A stretch of DNA of 64,000 bases from Nocardioidaceae bacterium (GCA_030447865.1 JAUJOD010000002.1:582473-646472), one strand, 5' to 3'; shown: positions 35,400 through 44,586, counted from the stretch's first letter. The notes: a model not told the origin generated them from the letters alone. Translations and numbers: made by a program.

Positions 35400-36544
35400 C
35401 ACCGAGCAACCCGCCGTACGATCCTGACTCAGAGGCCACCGCCGAACTGCTGCGTCAGGCGCTGTCGGCCGAGGCCGCCGAGGTCCAGCCCGATCCGGAC
35501 GCGCTGCGCTCGATCCAGCAGCGCACCGCCGCTGTCCCCTCTCCCCTCAGCGATTCGTCCGACCCAGCGCGGAGGTTTTACGCGGGGTCCACCCGGACGA
35601 ATCTCAACGGCAGGCGGTCGTGGATGCTCGGCGCGGTTGGTGCGGCCGCCGCGACCGCCGCTGTGATCACGGCTGTTGTGGTAGTCGGCGACCAGGGCGC
35701 AGACCCAAGTCGTACGCCGGCCGCAAGCCCCGACACGACTGCCGGCCAGACCGACGTCACGACGGAACCGACCGTCGACGCACCGACGCCGACGACCCAG
35801 CCCAGCGCAACGACCCAGCCCAGCGTGACGAATGCCCCGGCTGGCGAACAGGTCACGATCTACTACGTCGGACCAACGCCGAGCAACCCCAGACTGGCGC
35901 CCCGGTTGTACCCCGAACTGCACACCGTCTCGTTGAATGGCGACTCGCGCGCGGTTGCGGCGGTCCGCGAGTTCTTCACCCTGGCCCCGCTCGACCCCGA
36001 CTACTCATCCGGCTGGCCAACAGGAGTGGAAGTCAAGAGCATTTCTGAGCGGCGGAACGGCATGACGATTATCAGTTTGGACGACACGGGAGCGTTTCTG
36101 GCATCACCCTCGGGTCGCGTCGACATAGACGACGAACTCCTCTGGGCGGTTCGGGCCTTGCTCGCAACTGCCGGCGTAGAGGACCAGGCGATGCTCAGGT
36201 TCGACAACAACGCGCGCGTGGGCCCCTTTGCGCGGCCAACTGACTACGATGCCCGCGCCCTGGTGTCCATCACGGCACCGGTCGAGGGTCAGACCGTTGA
36301 CAGTCCCGTGACCGTTGAAGGCACGGCCAATGTCTACGAGGGCAACCTCAACTGGGAGTTGCTCGATGTCGACGGCCAGGTGATCGACAGCGGGCACACG
36401 ATGGCCGGGGCATATGAGTGGGCGCCGTTCACGATCGAGCTCGGATCGCTCGACCCCGGCACGTACACGATCCGAGCTTTCGAGTCCAGCGCCAAGGACG
36501 GCAGCCTGACGTTCATTGACGACAAGACCTTCTCCGTCCGCTGA
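35396..36544 (+). CDS. Membrane-anchored GerMN / Gmad2 domain protein
   Basis: 382 residues; the ATG overlaps the sigma factor stop (ATGA). A cytoplasmic N-terminus of about 80 residues (TAELLRQALSAEAAEVQPDP), one membrane helix (AATAAVITAVVVV), a Thr/Pro-rich linker, a GerMN domain (VTIYYVGPTPSNPRLAPRLY and ELLWAVRALLATAGVEDQAM), and a C-terminal beta-sandwich of the Gmad2 type (ITAPVEGQTVDSPVTVEGTA). The topology resembles an anti-sigma factor with an extracellular sensor, but the cytoplasmic part lacks a recognisable zinc anti-sigma motif. The organism type does not make endospores. Confidence 0.85.
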   Translation: MTPSNPPYDPDSEATAELLRQALSAEAAEVQPDPDALRSIQQRTAAVPSPLSDSSDPARRFYAGSTRTNLNGRRSWMLGAVGAAAATAAVITAVVVVGDQGADPSRTPAASPDTTAGQTDVTTEPTVDAPTPTTQPSATTQPSVTNAPAGEQVTIYYVGPTPSNPRLAPRLYPELHTVSLNGDSRAVAAVREFFTLAPLDPDYSSGWPTGVEVKSISERRNGMTIISLDDTGAFLASPSGRVDIDDELLWAVRALLATAGVEDQAMLRFDNNARVGPFARPTDYDARALVSITAPVEGQTVDSPVTVEGTANVYEGNLNWELLDVDGQVIDSGHTMAGAYEWAPFTIELGSLDPGTYTIRAFESSAKDGSLTFIDDKTFSVR

Positions 36545-36675
36545 GCCCCAAGCGCATTGTCGATGGATCCGAGCCCTCCGTCGTCCAAGCAACGCCAAAC
36601 TCGGATCGTTGGAGTATGGCGGGCGGTGCTGCGCCCGTCATGCAGCTGAGGCCCATGGCCGAGCCCGCGGCGGTG

Positions 36676-37407
36676 CTAACGCCAGCGGTCGGTGCGGCTG
36701 AGCAGCACACCCGCGGCCACTGCTCCAGCTGCCGAGGCGCGCAGCACCGTCGGCCCGAGCCGCACGGCCTGAGCGTCAACCGCCGCGAACTCGGCCAGCT
36801 CCTCGTCCGTTACTCCCCCTTCGGGGCCGACTACCAACACGACGTCACCCGATGCAGGCACCTGAACGCCTGAGAGCGGCGCAGGGGCGCCCTCGTGCAA
36901 CACGAAGGCAGCGGCGCCACCCAGCAGGGTAGCGACCTCGTGGGTCGAGTGCAGCGGCTCCACGACCGGGAACCGCAGCCGACGCGACTGCTTCGCCGCT
37001 TCCCGCGCCGTCGACCGCCACCTGCCCAGCGCCTTGTCGCCACGCTCACCGCGCCACGTTGCCACGCTGCGCGAAGCGGCCCACGGCAGGATCGCGTCGA
37101 CACCCACCTGGGTCAACAGGTCGACGACCAGCTCAGCCGCCTCCCCTTTCACGAGCGCCTGGACGACGACCAGCCGGGGTGACGGCAACGGTTCGGACCG
37201 ACGTACCAGCACATCAGCAACCAGGCTGTGCTTGCCGAGCGATGTCACGACGCACTCAGCGCCGTGTCCGGCGCCGTCGGTGAGCAGGACATGCTCCCCG
37301 ACCCTGATCCGGCGCACCACCACGGCATGCCGGCCCTCGTCGCCGGCCAGCTCGACGGAGCGGGCAGCCAGTGCGCCAGCGCCGACGGCGAACACCGCCA
37401 ACGTCAT
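36676..37407 (-). CDS. rsmE: 16S rRNA (uracil-1498-N3)-methyltransferase RsmE
   Basis: SPOUT-class methyltransferase acting on 30S subunits. 243 residues. N-terminal PUA-like region (HAVVVRRIRVGEHVLLTDGA), then VQALVKGEAAELVVDLLTQV, REAAKQSRRLRFPVV, VVLVVGPEGGVTDEELAEF and RLGPTVLRASAAG forming the knotted cofactor site. GGGGAGA precedes the ATG. It follows dnaJ as usual; the gap between them holds a B-type hairpin. Confidence 0.95.
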   Translation of the reverse strand: MTLAVFAVGAGALAARSVELAGDEGRHAVVVRRIRVGEHVLLTDGAGHGAECVVTSLGKHSLVADVLVRRSEPLPSPRLVVVQALVKGEAAELVVDLLTQVGVDAILPWAASRSVATWRGERGDKALGRWRSTAREAAKQSRRLRFPVVEPLHSTHEVATLLGGAAAFVLHEGAPAPLSGVQVPASGDVVLVVGPEGGVTDEELAEFAAVDAQAVRLGPTVLRASAAGAVAAGVLLSRTDRWR

Positions 37408-37422
37408 GCCGATCTCCCCAGA

Positions 37423-37470
37423 CCTGTCAGAACGCCAGCCGCCTGAGCATGTCCGCTACAGACTGACACG
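37423..37470. repeat. Hairpin repeat family B, single degenerate copy
   Basis: Arms TGTCAG (37425-37430) and CTGACA (37463-37468) enclose a diverged loop; CAGAACG next to the left arm matches the copy at 40358. It fills the gap between dnaJ and rsmE. Confidence 0.65.
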
Positions 37471-37473
37471 TCG

Positions 37474-38643
37474 TCACCGGCCACCACCGAAGGCGTCCCT
37501 GAACCGGTCAAACACCCCCTTGGGCCGGCCGTCGACCGTCGGAACCGGCTCCTCCTCCTCACGTAACGCCGCGAGCTGCCGCAGCAACTCTGTCTGCTGC
37601 TTGTCGAGCCGGGTGGGGGTCTCGACGACGACTGTCGCGACGACGTCGCCGCGGCCGGTTCGGCGCAGGCGGGGTACGCCGCGTCCGCGGGCCACGAGCT
37701 GCTCACCGGACTGGATGCCCGGTCGGATCTCCAGCGGCAGCGACCGCTCGATGTCGGAGTTGTCGGTCGACGCGACGTCGGCCTCAAGCGTCGGCAGCTC
37801 GACCGTGGTGCCGAGCGCCGCCGCTGTCATCGGGACCGTGATCGTGCAGAGCAGGTCATCGCCGTGCCGAGTGAAGACAGGGTGCGAGGCGACGTTGATC
37901 TCGACGAAGAGGTCACCGGCTGGTCCTCCGCCTGGGCCGACCTCGCCTTCTCCGGTGAGCTGGATCCGGGTCCCGGTGTCGACGCCGCCAGGAACCGACA
38001 CGTGAACGGCTCGGCGGGCTCGCACCCGACCGTCTCCTGAGCACTCGCTGCACGGGTCGGGGATGACGGTGCCGAACCCCCGGCAGGTAGGGCAGGGCCG
38101 CATGGTGCGAACCTCGCCGAGGAACGACCGCTGCACGTGGCTGATCTCCCCGCGGCCGCTGCAGGTGCTGCACGGGGCCAACGACGTACCAGGACTTGTG
38201 CCGGCCCCACTGCACCGGGAGCAGGTGACGGCCGTGTCGACCTTCAGCTCCTTCTCGGCGCCGAATGCCGCTTCGGCGAGGTCGAGCGACACCCGGATCA
38301 GGGCGTCCTGACCGCGGCGGGTACGCGGGCGCGGACCCCGCCCGGTGCCGGCGCCCTGACCGAAGAACGCGTCCATGATGTCGGTGAACGAGAACCCCGC
38401 CCCGAAGCCGGCCCCCGCCCCGCTGGCCGACAGCGGATCGCCACCTAGGTCGTACATTTCACGCTTCTGGGGGTCGCTCAGCACGTGGTAGGCGCGGGTG
38501 ACCTCCTTGAAGCGCTCCTGGATGGCCTCGTCAGGGTTGACGTCGGGGTGCAGCTGGCGGGCCAGCTTGCGGTAGGCCTTCTTGATCTCCTCGGGGCTCG
38601 CGTTGCGCGAGACACCGAGGGTCGCGTAGAGGTCTTGCGTCAT
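37474..38643 (-). CDS. dnaJ: Chaperone DnaJ
   Basis: Hsp40 co-chaperone that stimulates DnaK. 389 residues. J-domain with the HPD motif ([15 protein letters not shown]), a Gly/Phe-rich stretch ([20 protein letters not shown]), four CxxCxGxG zinc repeats ([32 protein letters not shown]) and the C-terminal substrate domains. It is the second dnaJ typical of actinobacteria, linked to hrcA instead of dnaK. GGAG lies close to the ATG. It is 39 bases downstream of hrcA and should be under the same CIRCE control. Confidence 0.97.
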   Translation of the reverse strand: MTQDLYATLGVSRNASPEEIKKAYRKLARQLHPDVNPDEAIQERFKEVTRAYHVLSDPQKREMYDLGGDPLSASGAGAGFGAGFSFTDIMDAFFGQGAGTGRGPRPRTRRGQDALIRVSLDLAEAAFGAEKELKVDTAVTCSRCSGAGTSPGTSLAPCSTCSGRGEISHVQRSFLGEVRTMRPCPTCRGFGTVIPDPCSECSGDGRVRARRAVHVSVPGGVDTGTRIQLTGEGEVGPGGGPAGDLFVEINVASHPVFTRHGDDLLCTITVPMTAAALGTTVELPTLEADVASTDNSDIERSLPLEIRPGIQSGEQLVARGRGVPRLRRTGRGDVVATVVVETPTRLDKQQTELLRQLAALREEEEPVPTVDGRPKGVFDRFRDAFGGGR

Positions 38644-38682
38644 ACTCCAGCATTTCTTGGGAACGGTTGCATGAGTCGGCGA

Positions 38683-39705
38683 TCAGGCTTCGGAGAGGAT
38701 CTGGCTGACGTAGCGGGCGACGGCATGTACGGCGGCCATCGATCCCGGGTAGTCCATCCGGGTCGGCCCCACCACACCGAGGGTGGCCAGCGGCTGCTCC
38801 TCGGGCCCGTAGCCGGTGGCAACGACCGACGTCGAGGCAAGCTGCTTGTAGGGCACCTCGTGACCGATGCGCACGGTCACCAGGCTCGGGCTGGTTGCTT
38901 CCCCCAGCAGCTTGAGCAGTACGACGTGCTCCTCGAGCGCTTCGAGGAGCGGCTTGATCGACCGGTCGAAGTCGTCGCCGAACCGGGTCAGGTTGGCCGT
39001 GCCGCCGATCGCGACTTTCTCGTCGGTGCGGTCGTCGGCCACCGCCTCGGCGAACACCGCCACGATCTGGGTGACCGCCGCCTTGTCGGCGGCGTGGGCC
39101 TGGTCCGGCAGCGACGTCACCCGAACGGCTGCCTCCGAAAGCCGCTGACCGACGGCGCTGGTGTTGAGCCTGGCGCGCACATCGGCGACGACGTCGTCGG
39201 GTAGCGGCTTGGGCAGCTCGACGACGCGCTGTTCGACCCGGCCGGCGCTGGTGATCAAGACGAGCAGCAGCCGCGAGCTCGACAGCGTGACGAGCTCAAC
39301 GTGCCGCACGGTCGAGCGAGCGAGTGTCGGATATTGCACGATCGCCACCTGCTGCGTCAGCTGTGCCAGCAGGCGCACGCTGCGGTGTACGACGTCATCG
39401 AGGTCGACCGCACCCTGCAGGAAGGTGGCGATGGCCCGCTTCTCAGCACCGCTCAGCGGCTTGATGCTGGTCAGCTTGTCGACGAAGAGCCGGTAGCCCT
39501 TGTCGGTAGGGATGCGTCCGGCGCTGGTATGCGGCTGGGTGATGAACCCCTCCTCCTCCAGTGCCGCCATGTCGTTGCGCACGGTGGCTGGCGACACCTC
39601 CAGGTGGTGCCGCTCGACCAGGGCCTTCGACCCCACCGGTTCCTGGGTGTGCACATAGTCCTCGACGATGGCACGCAGCACGTCGAGCTTGCGATCGTCC
39701 AGCAT
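38683..39705 (-). CDS. hrcA: Heat-inducible transcription repressor HrcA
   Basis: Represses heat-shock genes by binding CIRCE. 340 residues. N-terminal winged helix ([59 protein letters not shown]) and the GAF-like core. GAGGAGG precedes the ATG. A CIRCE operator lies 19 bases before the start, so it represses itself and dnaJ. Confidence 0.97.
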   Translation of the reverse strand: MLDDRKLDVLRAIVEDYVHTQEPVGSKALVERHHLEVSPATVRNDMAALEEEGFITQPHTSAGRIPTDKGYRLFVDKLTSIKPLSGAEKRAIATFLQGAVDLDDVVHRSVRLLAQLTQQVAIVQYPTLARSTVRHVELVTLSSSRLLLVLITSAGRVEQRVVELPKPLPDDVVADVRARLNTSAVGQRLSEAAVRVTSLPDQAHAADKAAVTQIVAVFAEAVADDRTDEKVAIGGTANLTRFGDDFDRSIKPLLEALEEHVVLLKLLGEATSPSLVTVRIGHEVPYKQLASTSVVATGYGPEEQPLATLGVVGPTRMDYPGSMAAVHAVARYVSQILSEA

Positions 39706-39723
39706 GCGGCCTCCTCGTCCTGG

Positions 39724-39750
39724 CTAGCACTCCGGCGTACTGAGTGCCAA
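39724..39750 (-). promoter_or_regulatory. CIRCE operator
   Basis: On the minus strand TTGGCACTC, nine spacer bases, GAGTGCTAG: only two substitutions from the consensus TTAGCACTC-N9-GAGTGCTAA, and the arms keep pairing except for a G-T contact at one position. It is located between the hrcA start and its probable promoter (TAGAGT-like -10 just upstream), so HrcA binding should block transcription. Confidence 0.95.
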
Positions 39751-39944
39751 CTCTACTAGGCGAGTCGCCCCTGCGGCGTTGTCGACGATCCGGCTTCCGT
39801 TGCGCGGCAGCGGGACATTCGCGGGCACCGTCCGGCGGAGAATCACCGGTTCCCTACCGTTGTCGAAGTCGCCGACACAGCGGCGACAATGGCTCAGAGG
39901 CGGAGACCTCTTCCGCAGCCGCCGTACGTCAGCGAGGATGGACC

Positions 39945-40342
39945 ATGGCTCAGCCCACACTGCCCGACCCGCCCGGCAGCGGCGCCCTCGCGCCGAACGA
40001 GGAGCGGAACTGGGCGATGGCGGCGCACATCGGGTCGCTGGTCGCAGCGTCATCGCAATGGGCTTCCTCGCGCCGCTTGCAGTGCTGCTGTATATGGGCG
40101 GCCGTTCGGATTTCGTGCGGCGCCACGCCATCGAGTCACTCAACTTTCAGATCACGCTGCTGCTCTACTTCGCCGTTGCGATGGCTTTCATCTTCGTCAC
40201 GATCGGGCTGGGCACGGTCGTCATACTCCCGGTGCTCGGCGTCGCCGCAATCGTGGCGTTGATCGTGATCTTGCTGGCCACGATGGCCGCCTCCCGGGGC
40301 GGGGACTACCGCTACCCCTTGACGTTCCGCTTCATCAAGTAG
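39945..40342 (+). pseudogene. DUF4870 membrane protein interrupted by a one-base frameshift
   Basis: The start ATG at 39945 (GAGGA upstream) reads MAQPTLPDPPGSGALAPNEE, then NWAMAAHIGSLVAA, the usual DUF4870 N-terminus. The rest of the family sequence (IAMGFLAPLAVLLYMGGRSD, FVRRHAIESLNFQITLLLYF and two more helices) continues in the frame one base earlier. The switch lies between 40047 and 40052, as if one base were missing in GCAGCGTCATCG. Rejoined, it would be about 132 residues with three helices. No slippery sequence is present, so this is either a true pseudogene or a sequencing error. Confidence 0.8.
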
Positions 40343-40353
40343 CCCCCCTTTGC

Positions 40354-40526
40354 GACTTGTCAGAACGTGTTCGACCTACAGACCGACTACGTTCTGACAA
40401 CTCTCGGGGTCGGCAAACCTGTCAGTCTCTACTCGACCCATAGGTCGACTACGTTCTGACAACTTTCGGGGTCGGCAAACCTGTCAGTCCCTACTCGAGC
40501 CATAGGTCGACTACGTTCTGACAGGT
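40354..40526. repeat. Hairpin repeat family B, three tandem copies (62-bp period)
   Basis: Copies begin at TGTCAG 40358, 40420 and 40482, exactly 62 bases apart. Copy 1 has 12-base perfect arms TTGTCAGAACGT and ACGTTCTGACAA. Copies 2 and 3 keep a TCGA(C/G)CCATAGGTCGA inner dyad. In copy 3 both outer bases have changed together (CTGTCAG with CTGACAG). The 20-base links between copies (CGGGGTCGGCAAAC) are conserved. They fill the gap between the DUF4870 remnant and hemW. Confidence 0.92.
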
Positions 40527-40541
40527 CGTGGGCGGAGTGGG

Positions 40542-41780
40542 TCACGGCAGCAGGGTCCGGACCACCGCGTCGGCGAGCAGCCGTCCACGCCGCGTCAACA
40601 CGAGACGCTTCGCAGCTCGCCCTGCGTCGGCCGGCCGGACTTCGGCTAGGCCGTCGGCAAGCAGCGCTCGTACGGCGCCCAGCCCTTCGTCGTCGAGTAC
40701 GTCGAGGGGCAGGCCGGTAGCGAGTCGGGTCTCCAACAGCACCCGCTCGACCCGTTGGATGCCGGCGTCCAAGACCTCGCGTCCCGCGGCGGGACTCTCG
40801 CCCGCCGCCACCCGGGCCGCATAAGCGGCTGGGTGCTTGACGTTCCACCAGCGCACGCCGCCGACGTGAGAGTGCGCACCCGGTCCTACGCCCCACCAGT
40901 CCGAGCCCTGCCAGTAGCCGAGGTTGTGCCGGCAGGCGTAGTTCCCGCCGCGTGCCCAGTTGGAGACCTCGTACCACTCGTATCCGGCAGCGACCAGAGC
41001 GTCGTCGACGAGCTCGTACTTGTCGGCGACGTCGTCGTCGTCAGGCGCCGGAAGATCGCCTCGGGCAATGCGCCGAGCAAGCGCCGTACCCTGCTCGACG
41101 ATCAGCGCGTAGGCGCTCACATGGTCGGGTTCGAGAGCAACCGCGGCGTTGACGCTTGCGTGCCAGTCGTCCAGGGACTCACCGGGCGTGCCGTAGATTA
41201 GGTCGACGCTGACCTGGTCGAAGCCGGCGCTGCGCGCCCACCGCACCACAGACGGGACTCGCGCCGGGTCGTGGGTGCGGTCGAGCGTGGCGAGCACCGA
41301 CGGGACCGCCGACTGCATCCCGAAGGAGATCCGGTTGACGCCACCGGCACGCAGCGTCTCGAGCTCTGCCGGGGTGACGCTGTCGGGGTTGGCCTCGGTG
41401 GTGACCTCGGCGTCCGGGCTGAGGCCGAATTCGCACCGAAGCGCCGCAACGATCGACACCAGGTCTGCGGCTGGTAGCAGGGTCGGCGTACCGCCCCCGA
41501 AGAAGACCGTGTCCAGAGGCACCGCCCGCTCGCCCAACACCTCCCGGGCGAGGGCGATCTCAGCGACCGCCGCCTCAGCGTAAGTGTCCCGCGACGCTCC
41601 AGGGGGGTTGCCAAGCTCGAGGGCCGTGTAGGTGTTGAAGTCGCAGTAGCCGCACCGGACGGCGCAAAACGGCACATGGACATAGCAACCGAAGGACCGG
41701 GTGCCCAGGGCTGCAACGGCACCGGGTGGCAGCGCGCCATCCCGCGGAGCGGCTTGCCCCTCGGGCAGCGTCGACGGCAT
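40542..41780 (-). CDS. hemW: Radical SAM protein HemW (coproporphyrinogen III oxidase-like)
   Basis: 412 residues from the ATG at 41780. The 4Fe-4S motif PFCAVRCGYCDFNTY (CxxxCxxC), VFFGGGTPTLL, TTEANPDSVTPAELETLRAG, RISFGMQSAVPSVLATLDR and VSVDLIYGTPGESLDDW mark the HemN/HemW family; the C-terminal HTH-like domain is present. HemW binds and inserts haem, although often labelled coproporphyrinogen oxidase. GACAAT ends six bases before the ATG, suggesting a leaderless mRNA. A tandem hairpin array lies upstream. Confidence 0.93.
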   Translation of the reverse strand: MPSTLPEGQAAPRDGALPPGAVAALGTRSFGCYVHVPFCAVRCGYCDFNTYTALELGNPPGASRDTYAEAAVAEIALAREVLGERAVPLDTVFFGGGTPTLLPAADLVSIVAALRCEFGLSPDAEVTTEANPDSVTPAELETLRAGGVNRISFGMQSAVPSVLATLDRTHDPARVPSVVRWARSAGFDQVSVDLIYGTPGESLDDWHASVNAAVALEPDHVSAYALIVEQGTALARRIARGDLPAPDDDDVADKYELVDDALVAAGYEWYEVSNWARGGNYACRHNLGYWQGSDWWGVGPGAHSHVGGVRWWNVKHPAAYAARVAAGESPAAGREVLDAGIQRVERVLLETRLATGLPLDVLDDEGLGAVRALLADGLAEVRPADAGRAAKRLVLTRRGRLLADAVVRTLLP

Positions 41781-41822
41781 TGCCCTATTGTCCCCCGGCG
41801 GCAAGGTACCGCACGCGCGGAC

Positions 41823-41969
41823 AGCGACCGTCTACCGCGACAACCCGGTAGACGTACGCCGGGGGCCGCTCGCAGCGACCGTCTACCGCGACAACCCGGT
41901 AAACGTACGCCGGGGGCCGCTCGCAGCGACCGTCTACCGCGACAACCCGGTAGACGTACGCCGGGGGCC
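41823..41969. repeat. 51-bp tandem repeat array, 2.9 copies, each with a hairpin
   Basis: Units start at 41823, 41874 and 41925; the third is cut at 45 bases. Each has arms GTCTACCG and CGGTAGAC around CGACAACC (first copy 41830-41853). Copy 2 has AAAC for AGAC, which still allows a G-U pair in RNA from the minus strand. The units are otherwise identical, so the array is young or homogenised. It lies between the acyl-CoA synthetase stop and the hemW promoter and ends about 40 bases before hemW. Confidence 0.93.
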
Positions 41970-41998
41970 CAGACAGGTGGGAGCCCAGCCCACAACGT

Positions 41999-43819
41999 TC
42001 AGGTGTAGAGGGCGTCGAGCTGCTCGCGGTAGTGGTCTTCGACGACCTTGCGCTTGATCTTCATGCTCGGGGTGATCTCGCCGTCCTCTATCGACAGGTC
42101 GCGGTCCAGCACCACGAACCGCTTGATCGTCTCCCACCGGTTGAGCTGCGAGTTGAGCTGATCGACGTACCCCTGCACCATCGCGAGGGCCTGCTCAGAC
42201 GTCACGATCTCGCCGTACGACGTGCCTCCCAGCCCATGCTGGCGGGCCCAGGGCTCGATCGCGTCGGGGTCGAGGGTAACGAGCGCTGAACAGAATGGAC
42301 GCTCACCGCCGTGCACGACGACCTGGCTGACGTAGGGGCACACCGCCTTGAACTTGCCCTCGATGCTCTGCGGAGCGACGTACTTGCCACCGGACGTCTT
42401 GAACAGGTCCTTCTTTCGGTCGGTGACGCGCACGAAGCCCTCGTCGTCGATCTCACCGATGTCTCCGGTGTAGAGCCAGCCGTCCTTGAGTATCTGTTGA
42501 GTGGCCTCGTCGACATTGTGGTAGCCGTCCATCACCCCCGGCCCCTTGACCAGCAGTTCACCATCGGGCGCGGTCTTCAGCTCAGTGCCAGGCAATGGCG
42601 GGCCGACCGTGCCGAGCTTGAAGTGCTGCGGGCGGTTGACGCAAGTACCCGCCGAGGTCTCGGTGAGGCCATAGCCCTCGAGGATCAAGATGCCGGCGGC
42701 GTAGAACCACTCGGCGATGTCGCTGTTGAGCGCCGCCGCCCCGGAGATGAAGAACCGCAGCCGGCCGCCGAAGCGGTCACGGACCTTGGCAAACACCAGC
42801 CGGTCGAACACCTTATGCTGGGCCGCTAGGTGAGGAGGCACCTTCTCGCCAGCGAGCCGGCGCCGGGCAACTTCGCGGCCAACCTTGAACGCCTGGTCGA
42901 AGATCTTCTTCTTCGCCCCACCCTCGGAGGCCGCCATGGTGGTGACCCGCGCATGGGCCTTCTCGAAGATCCGCGGCGCAGCCCCCATGAAGGTCGGCCG
43001 CACGACAGCCAGATTGTCAATGATCTTGTCGACCCGTCCGTCGACGGCCGTCGGGAAGCCGATCTGCAGCTGGGCGGTCAGGAGAACCTTGCCGAACGAG
43101 TGCGCCAACGGCAGCCACAGGAACTGGACGTCGTCGGCAAACAGCAGGTCCATCGCCTCGATGGCAGCGCCCTCGTAGGTCCAGGCCGAGTGCCGCAGCC
43201 GCACCCCCTTGGGACGCCCGGTCGTGCCGGACGTGTAGATCAACGTGGCGAGGTCGTCGGGCCCGCTGGCCGCTACTCGCTGCTCGACCACGTCGGGCTG
43301 TTCCGCGAGCAGCTTGGCCCCCTGCTGCTCCAAGTCGTCGAGCGATATCACCCAGTCGTCGTCGGGTGTGCCGTCAAACACCACAACCTTCGTCAAAGCT
43401 GGTACGTCGGCCCGTCGCTCCCGCAGCTTCGCTACCTGGTTCTCGTCCTCGGCGAAGACCACCCGGGAGTCAGAGTCACCGATGATGTAGGCGACCTCCT
43501 CGGGCACTGTCGAGGGGTAGACCGTCGTGGTGGCCGCTCCTGCCGACATGATCGCCAAGTCGGCGAGGATCCACTCGTAGCGGGTACCGGAGGCGATAGC
43601 GACACGTTGCTCGGGCTCGACGCCCAGCGCGATCAGACCCGCCGCGATCCTGGTGACGCGCTCACCGGCCTGCTGCCAGGTGACCGACGTCCAATTGTCG
43701 TCAACGGGATAGCTGAACGCATCCCTGTCGGGGGAAGCGACCACCCGATCGAAGAACATCCGCCCAACTGAGGGCGGCCGACCGTCGATGATCGCCTGAG
43801 CTTCTGCGGAGTCCACCAT
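41999..43819 (-). CDS. Long-chain fatty-acid-CoA ligase (AMP-forming)
   Basis: Activates fatty acids to acyl-CoA with ATP. 606 residues from the ATG at 43819 (a GTG at 43825 is also possible; TACGGT lies seven bases before the ATG). AMP-binding motifs: TLIYTSGTTGRPKGV, LWLPLAHSFGKVLL, ILEGYGLTETSAGT, DGWLYTGDIGEIDDEGF and RVTDRKKDLFKTSGGKYVAP. The type and length match the FadD15 group of actinobacteria, thought to act on long chains. It follows the MOSC gene by 23 bases. Confidence 0.92.
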   Translation of the reverse strand: MVDSAEAQAIIDGRPPSVGRMFFDRVVASPDRDAFSYPVDDNWTSVTWQQAGERVTRIAAGLIALGVEPEQRVAIASGTRYEWILADLAIMSAGAATTTVYPSTVPEEVAYIIGDSDSRVVFAEDENQVAKLRERRADVPALTKVVVFDGTPDDDWVISLDDLEQQGAKLLAEQPDVVEQRVAASGPDDLATLIYTSGTTGRPKGVRLRHSAWTYEGAAIEAMDLLFADDVQFLWLPLAHSFGKVLLTAQLQIGFPTAVDGRVDKIIDNLAVVRPTFMGAAPRIFEKAHARVTTMAASEGGAKKKIFDQAFKVGREVARRRLAGEKVPPHLAAQHKVFDRLVFAKVRDRFGGRLRFFISGAAALNSDIAEWFYAAGILILEGYGLTETSAGTCVNRPQHFKLGTVGPPLPGTELKTAPDGELLVKGPGVMDGYHNVDEATQQILKDGWLYTGDIGEIDDEGFVRVTDRKKDLFKTSGGKYVAPQSIEGKFKAVCPYVSQVVVHGGERPFCSALVTLDPDAIEPWARQHGLGGTSYGEIVTSEQALAMVQGYVDQLNSQLNRWETIKRFVVLDRDLSIEDGEITPSMKIKRKVVEDHYREQLDALYT

Positions 43820-43842
43820 AGGCACGACCGTAGAGCAGACGC

Positions 43843-44547
43843 CTACCTTGCGGTAGGTGTGTGCTCCCTCTGCCGCTCTCTGGTCGCAGAGCTGTACGCC
43901 GCCTTCTCGGCCGCGGCCCGCGGCTTCGGCGCCAACGACTCGCCGACCTCCAGCAGCCGCGGCAGCAACGACCTGTCGGTCGTGAAGGCGCGGAACATCG
44001 TCGCGACGGTGATGTCATGGGCGGGGCGGTGTACGACGCTCACCTCGTCGCCTGCCGTCAACGTGCCCGGCTCGAGCACCCGCAGGTAGGGCCCGGGCCG
44101 CTCCTCGGCGGTGAACCGCTTCACCCACGCGGTGTTGTCGACACCCAAAGTGCCCAGCCAGTTCTTGAAGGTGTTGCAGGGGATGCGCACCTCAGCCACC
44201 TCGAACAGCGCAGAGCCGATCCGCCACCGCTCGCCCAGCAGCGCCTGGTTGACGTCGATGCCCAGCGTGGTCAGGTTCTCGCCGAACTGGCCGTTCTCGA
44301 TTGGCTGGCCGATGCGCTCGCTCCACAGGTCGAGGTCCTCGCGGGCGTACACGTACACCGCCTGGTCAATGCCGCCGTGGTGCTTGGTGTCGGAGACCTC
44401 GTCACCCACCAGGCCGAGCTGCTCGGCCGGCACCGGTCCGGCGACGGCGCGTTTGTTGATCGACGTACGCCCCACGGGCGCTGCCCAGGGCACGTCGACG
44501 GGACGGCCGACGTTGATCGACAGGACTGTGGCGGGCATAGCGCTCAT
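43843..44547 (-). CDS. MOSC-domain protein (YiiM-like)
   Basis: 234 residues. DTKHHGGIDQAVYVYAREDL, GQFGENLTTLGIDVNQALLG, ALFEVAEVRIPCNTFKNWLG (conserved cysteine) and RPGPYLRVLEPGTLTAGDEV mark a MOSC domain with the YiiM C-terminal helical part (FRAFTTDRSLLPRLLEVGES). YiiM relatives handle molybdenum-cofactor-dependent reduction of N-hydroxylated compounds. The start is either 44547 or the ATG at 44538. It lies 39 bases from the helicase stop. Confidence 0.88.
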   Translation of the reverse strand: MSAMPATVLSINVGRPVDVPWAAPVGRTSINKRAVAGPVPAEQLGLVGDEVSDTKHHGGIDQAVYVYAREDLDLWSERIGQPIENGQFGENLTTLGIDVNQALLGERWRIGSALFEVAEVRIPCNTFKNWLGTLGVDNTAWVKRFTAEERPGPYLRVLEPGTLTAGDEVSVVHRPAHDITVATMFRAFTTDRSLLPRLLEVGESLAPKPRAAAEKAAYSSATRERQREHTPTAR

Positions 44548-44586
44548 TGTCGCAAACCGAGACGTACGGCGACCACGCAATAGCCG

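Noticed and set aside
40354-40526. Three evenly spaced repeats that resemble a CRISPR array
   Set aside because: The repeats are imperfect palindromes that vary between copies, and the 20-base links between them are conserved instead of unique; no cas genes are near.
41676-42057. Open frames through the 51-bp array on both strands, giving 17-residue protein repeats
   Set aside because: The periodicity arises because 51 is divisible by three; no start context or family supports translation.
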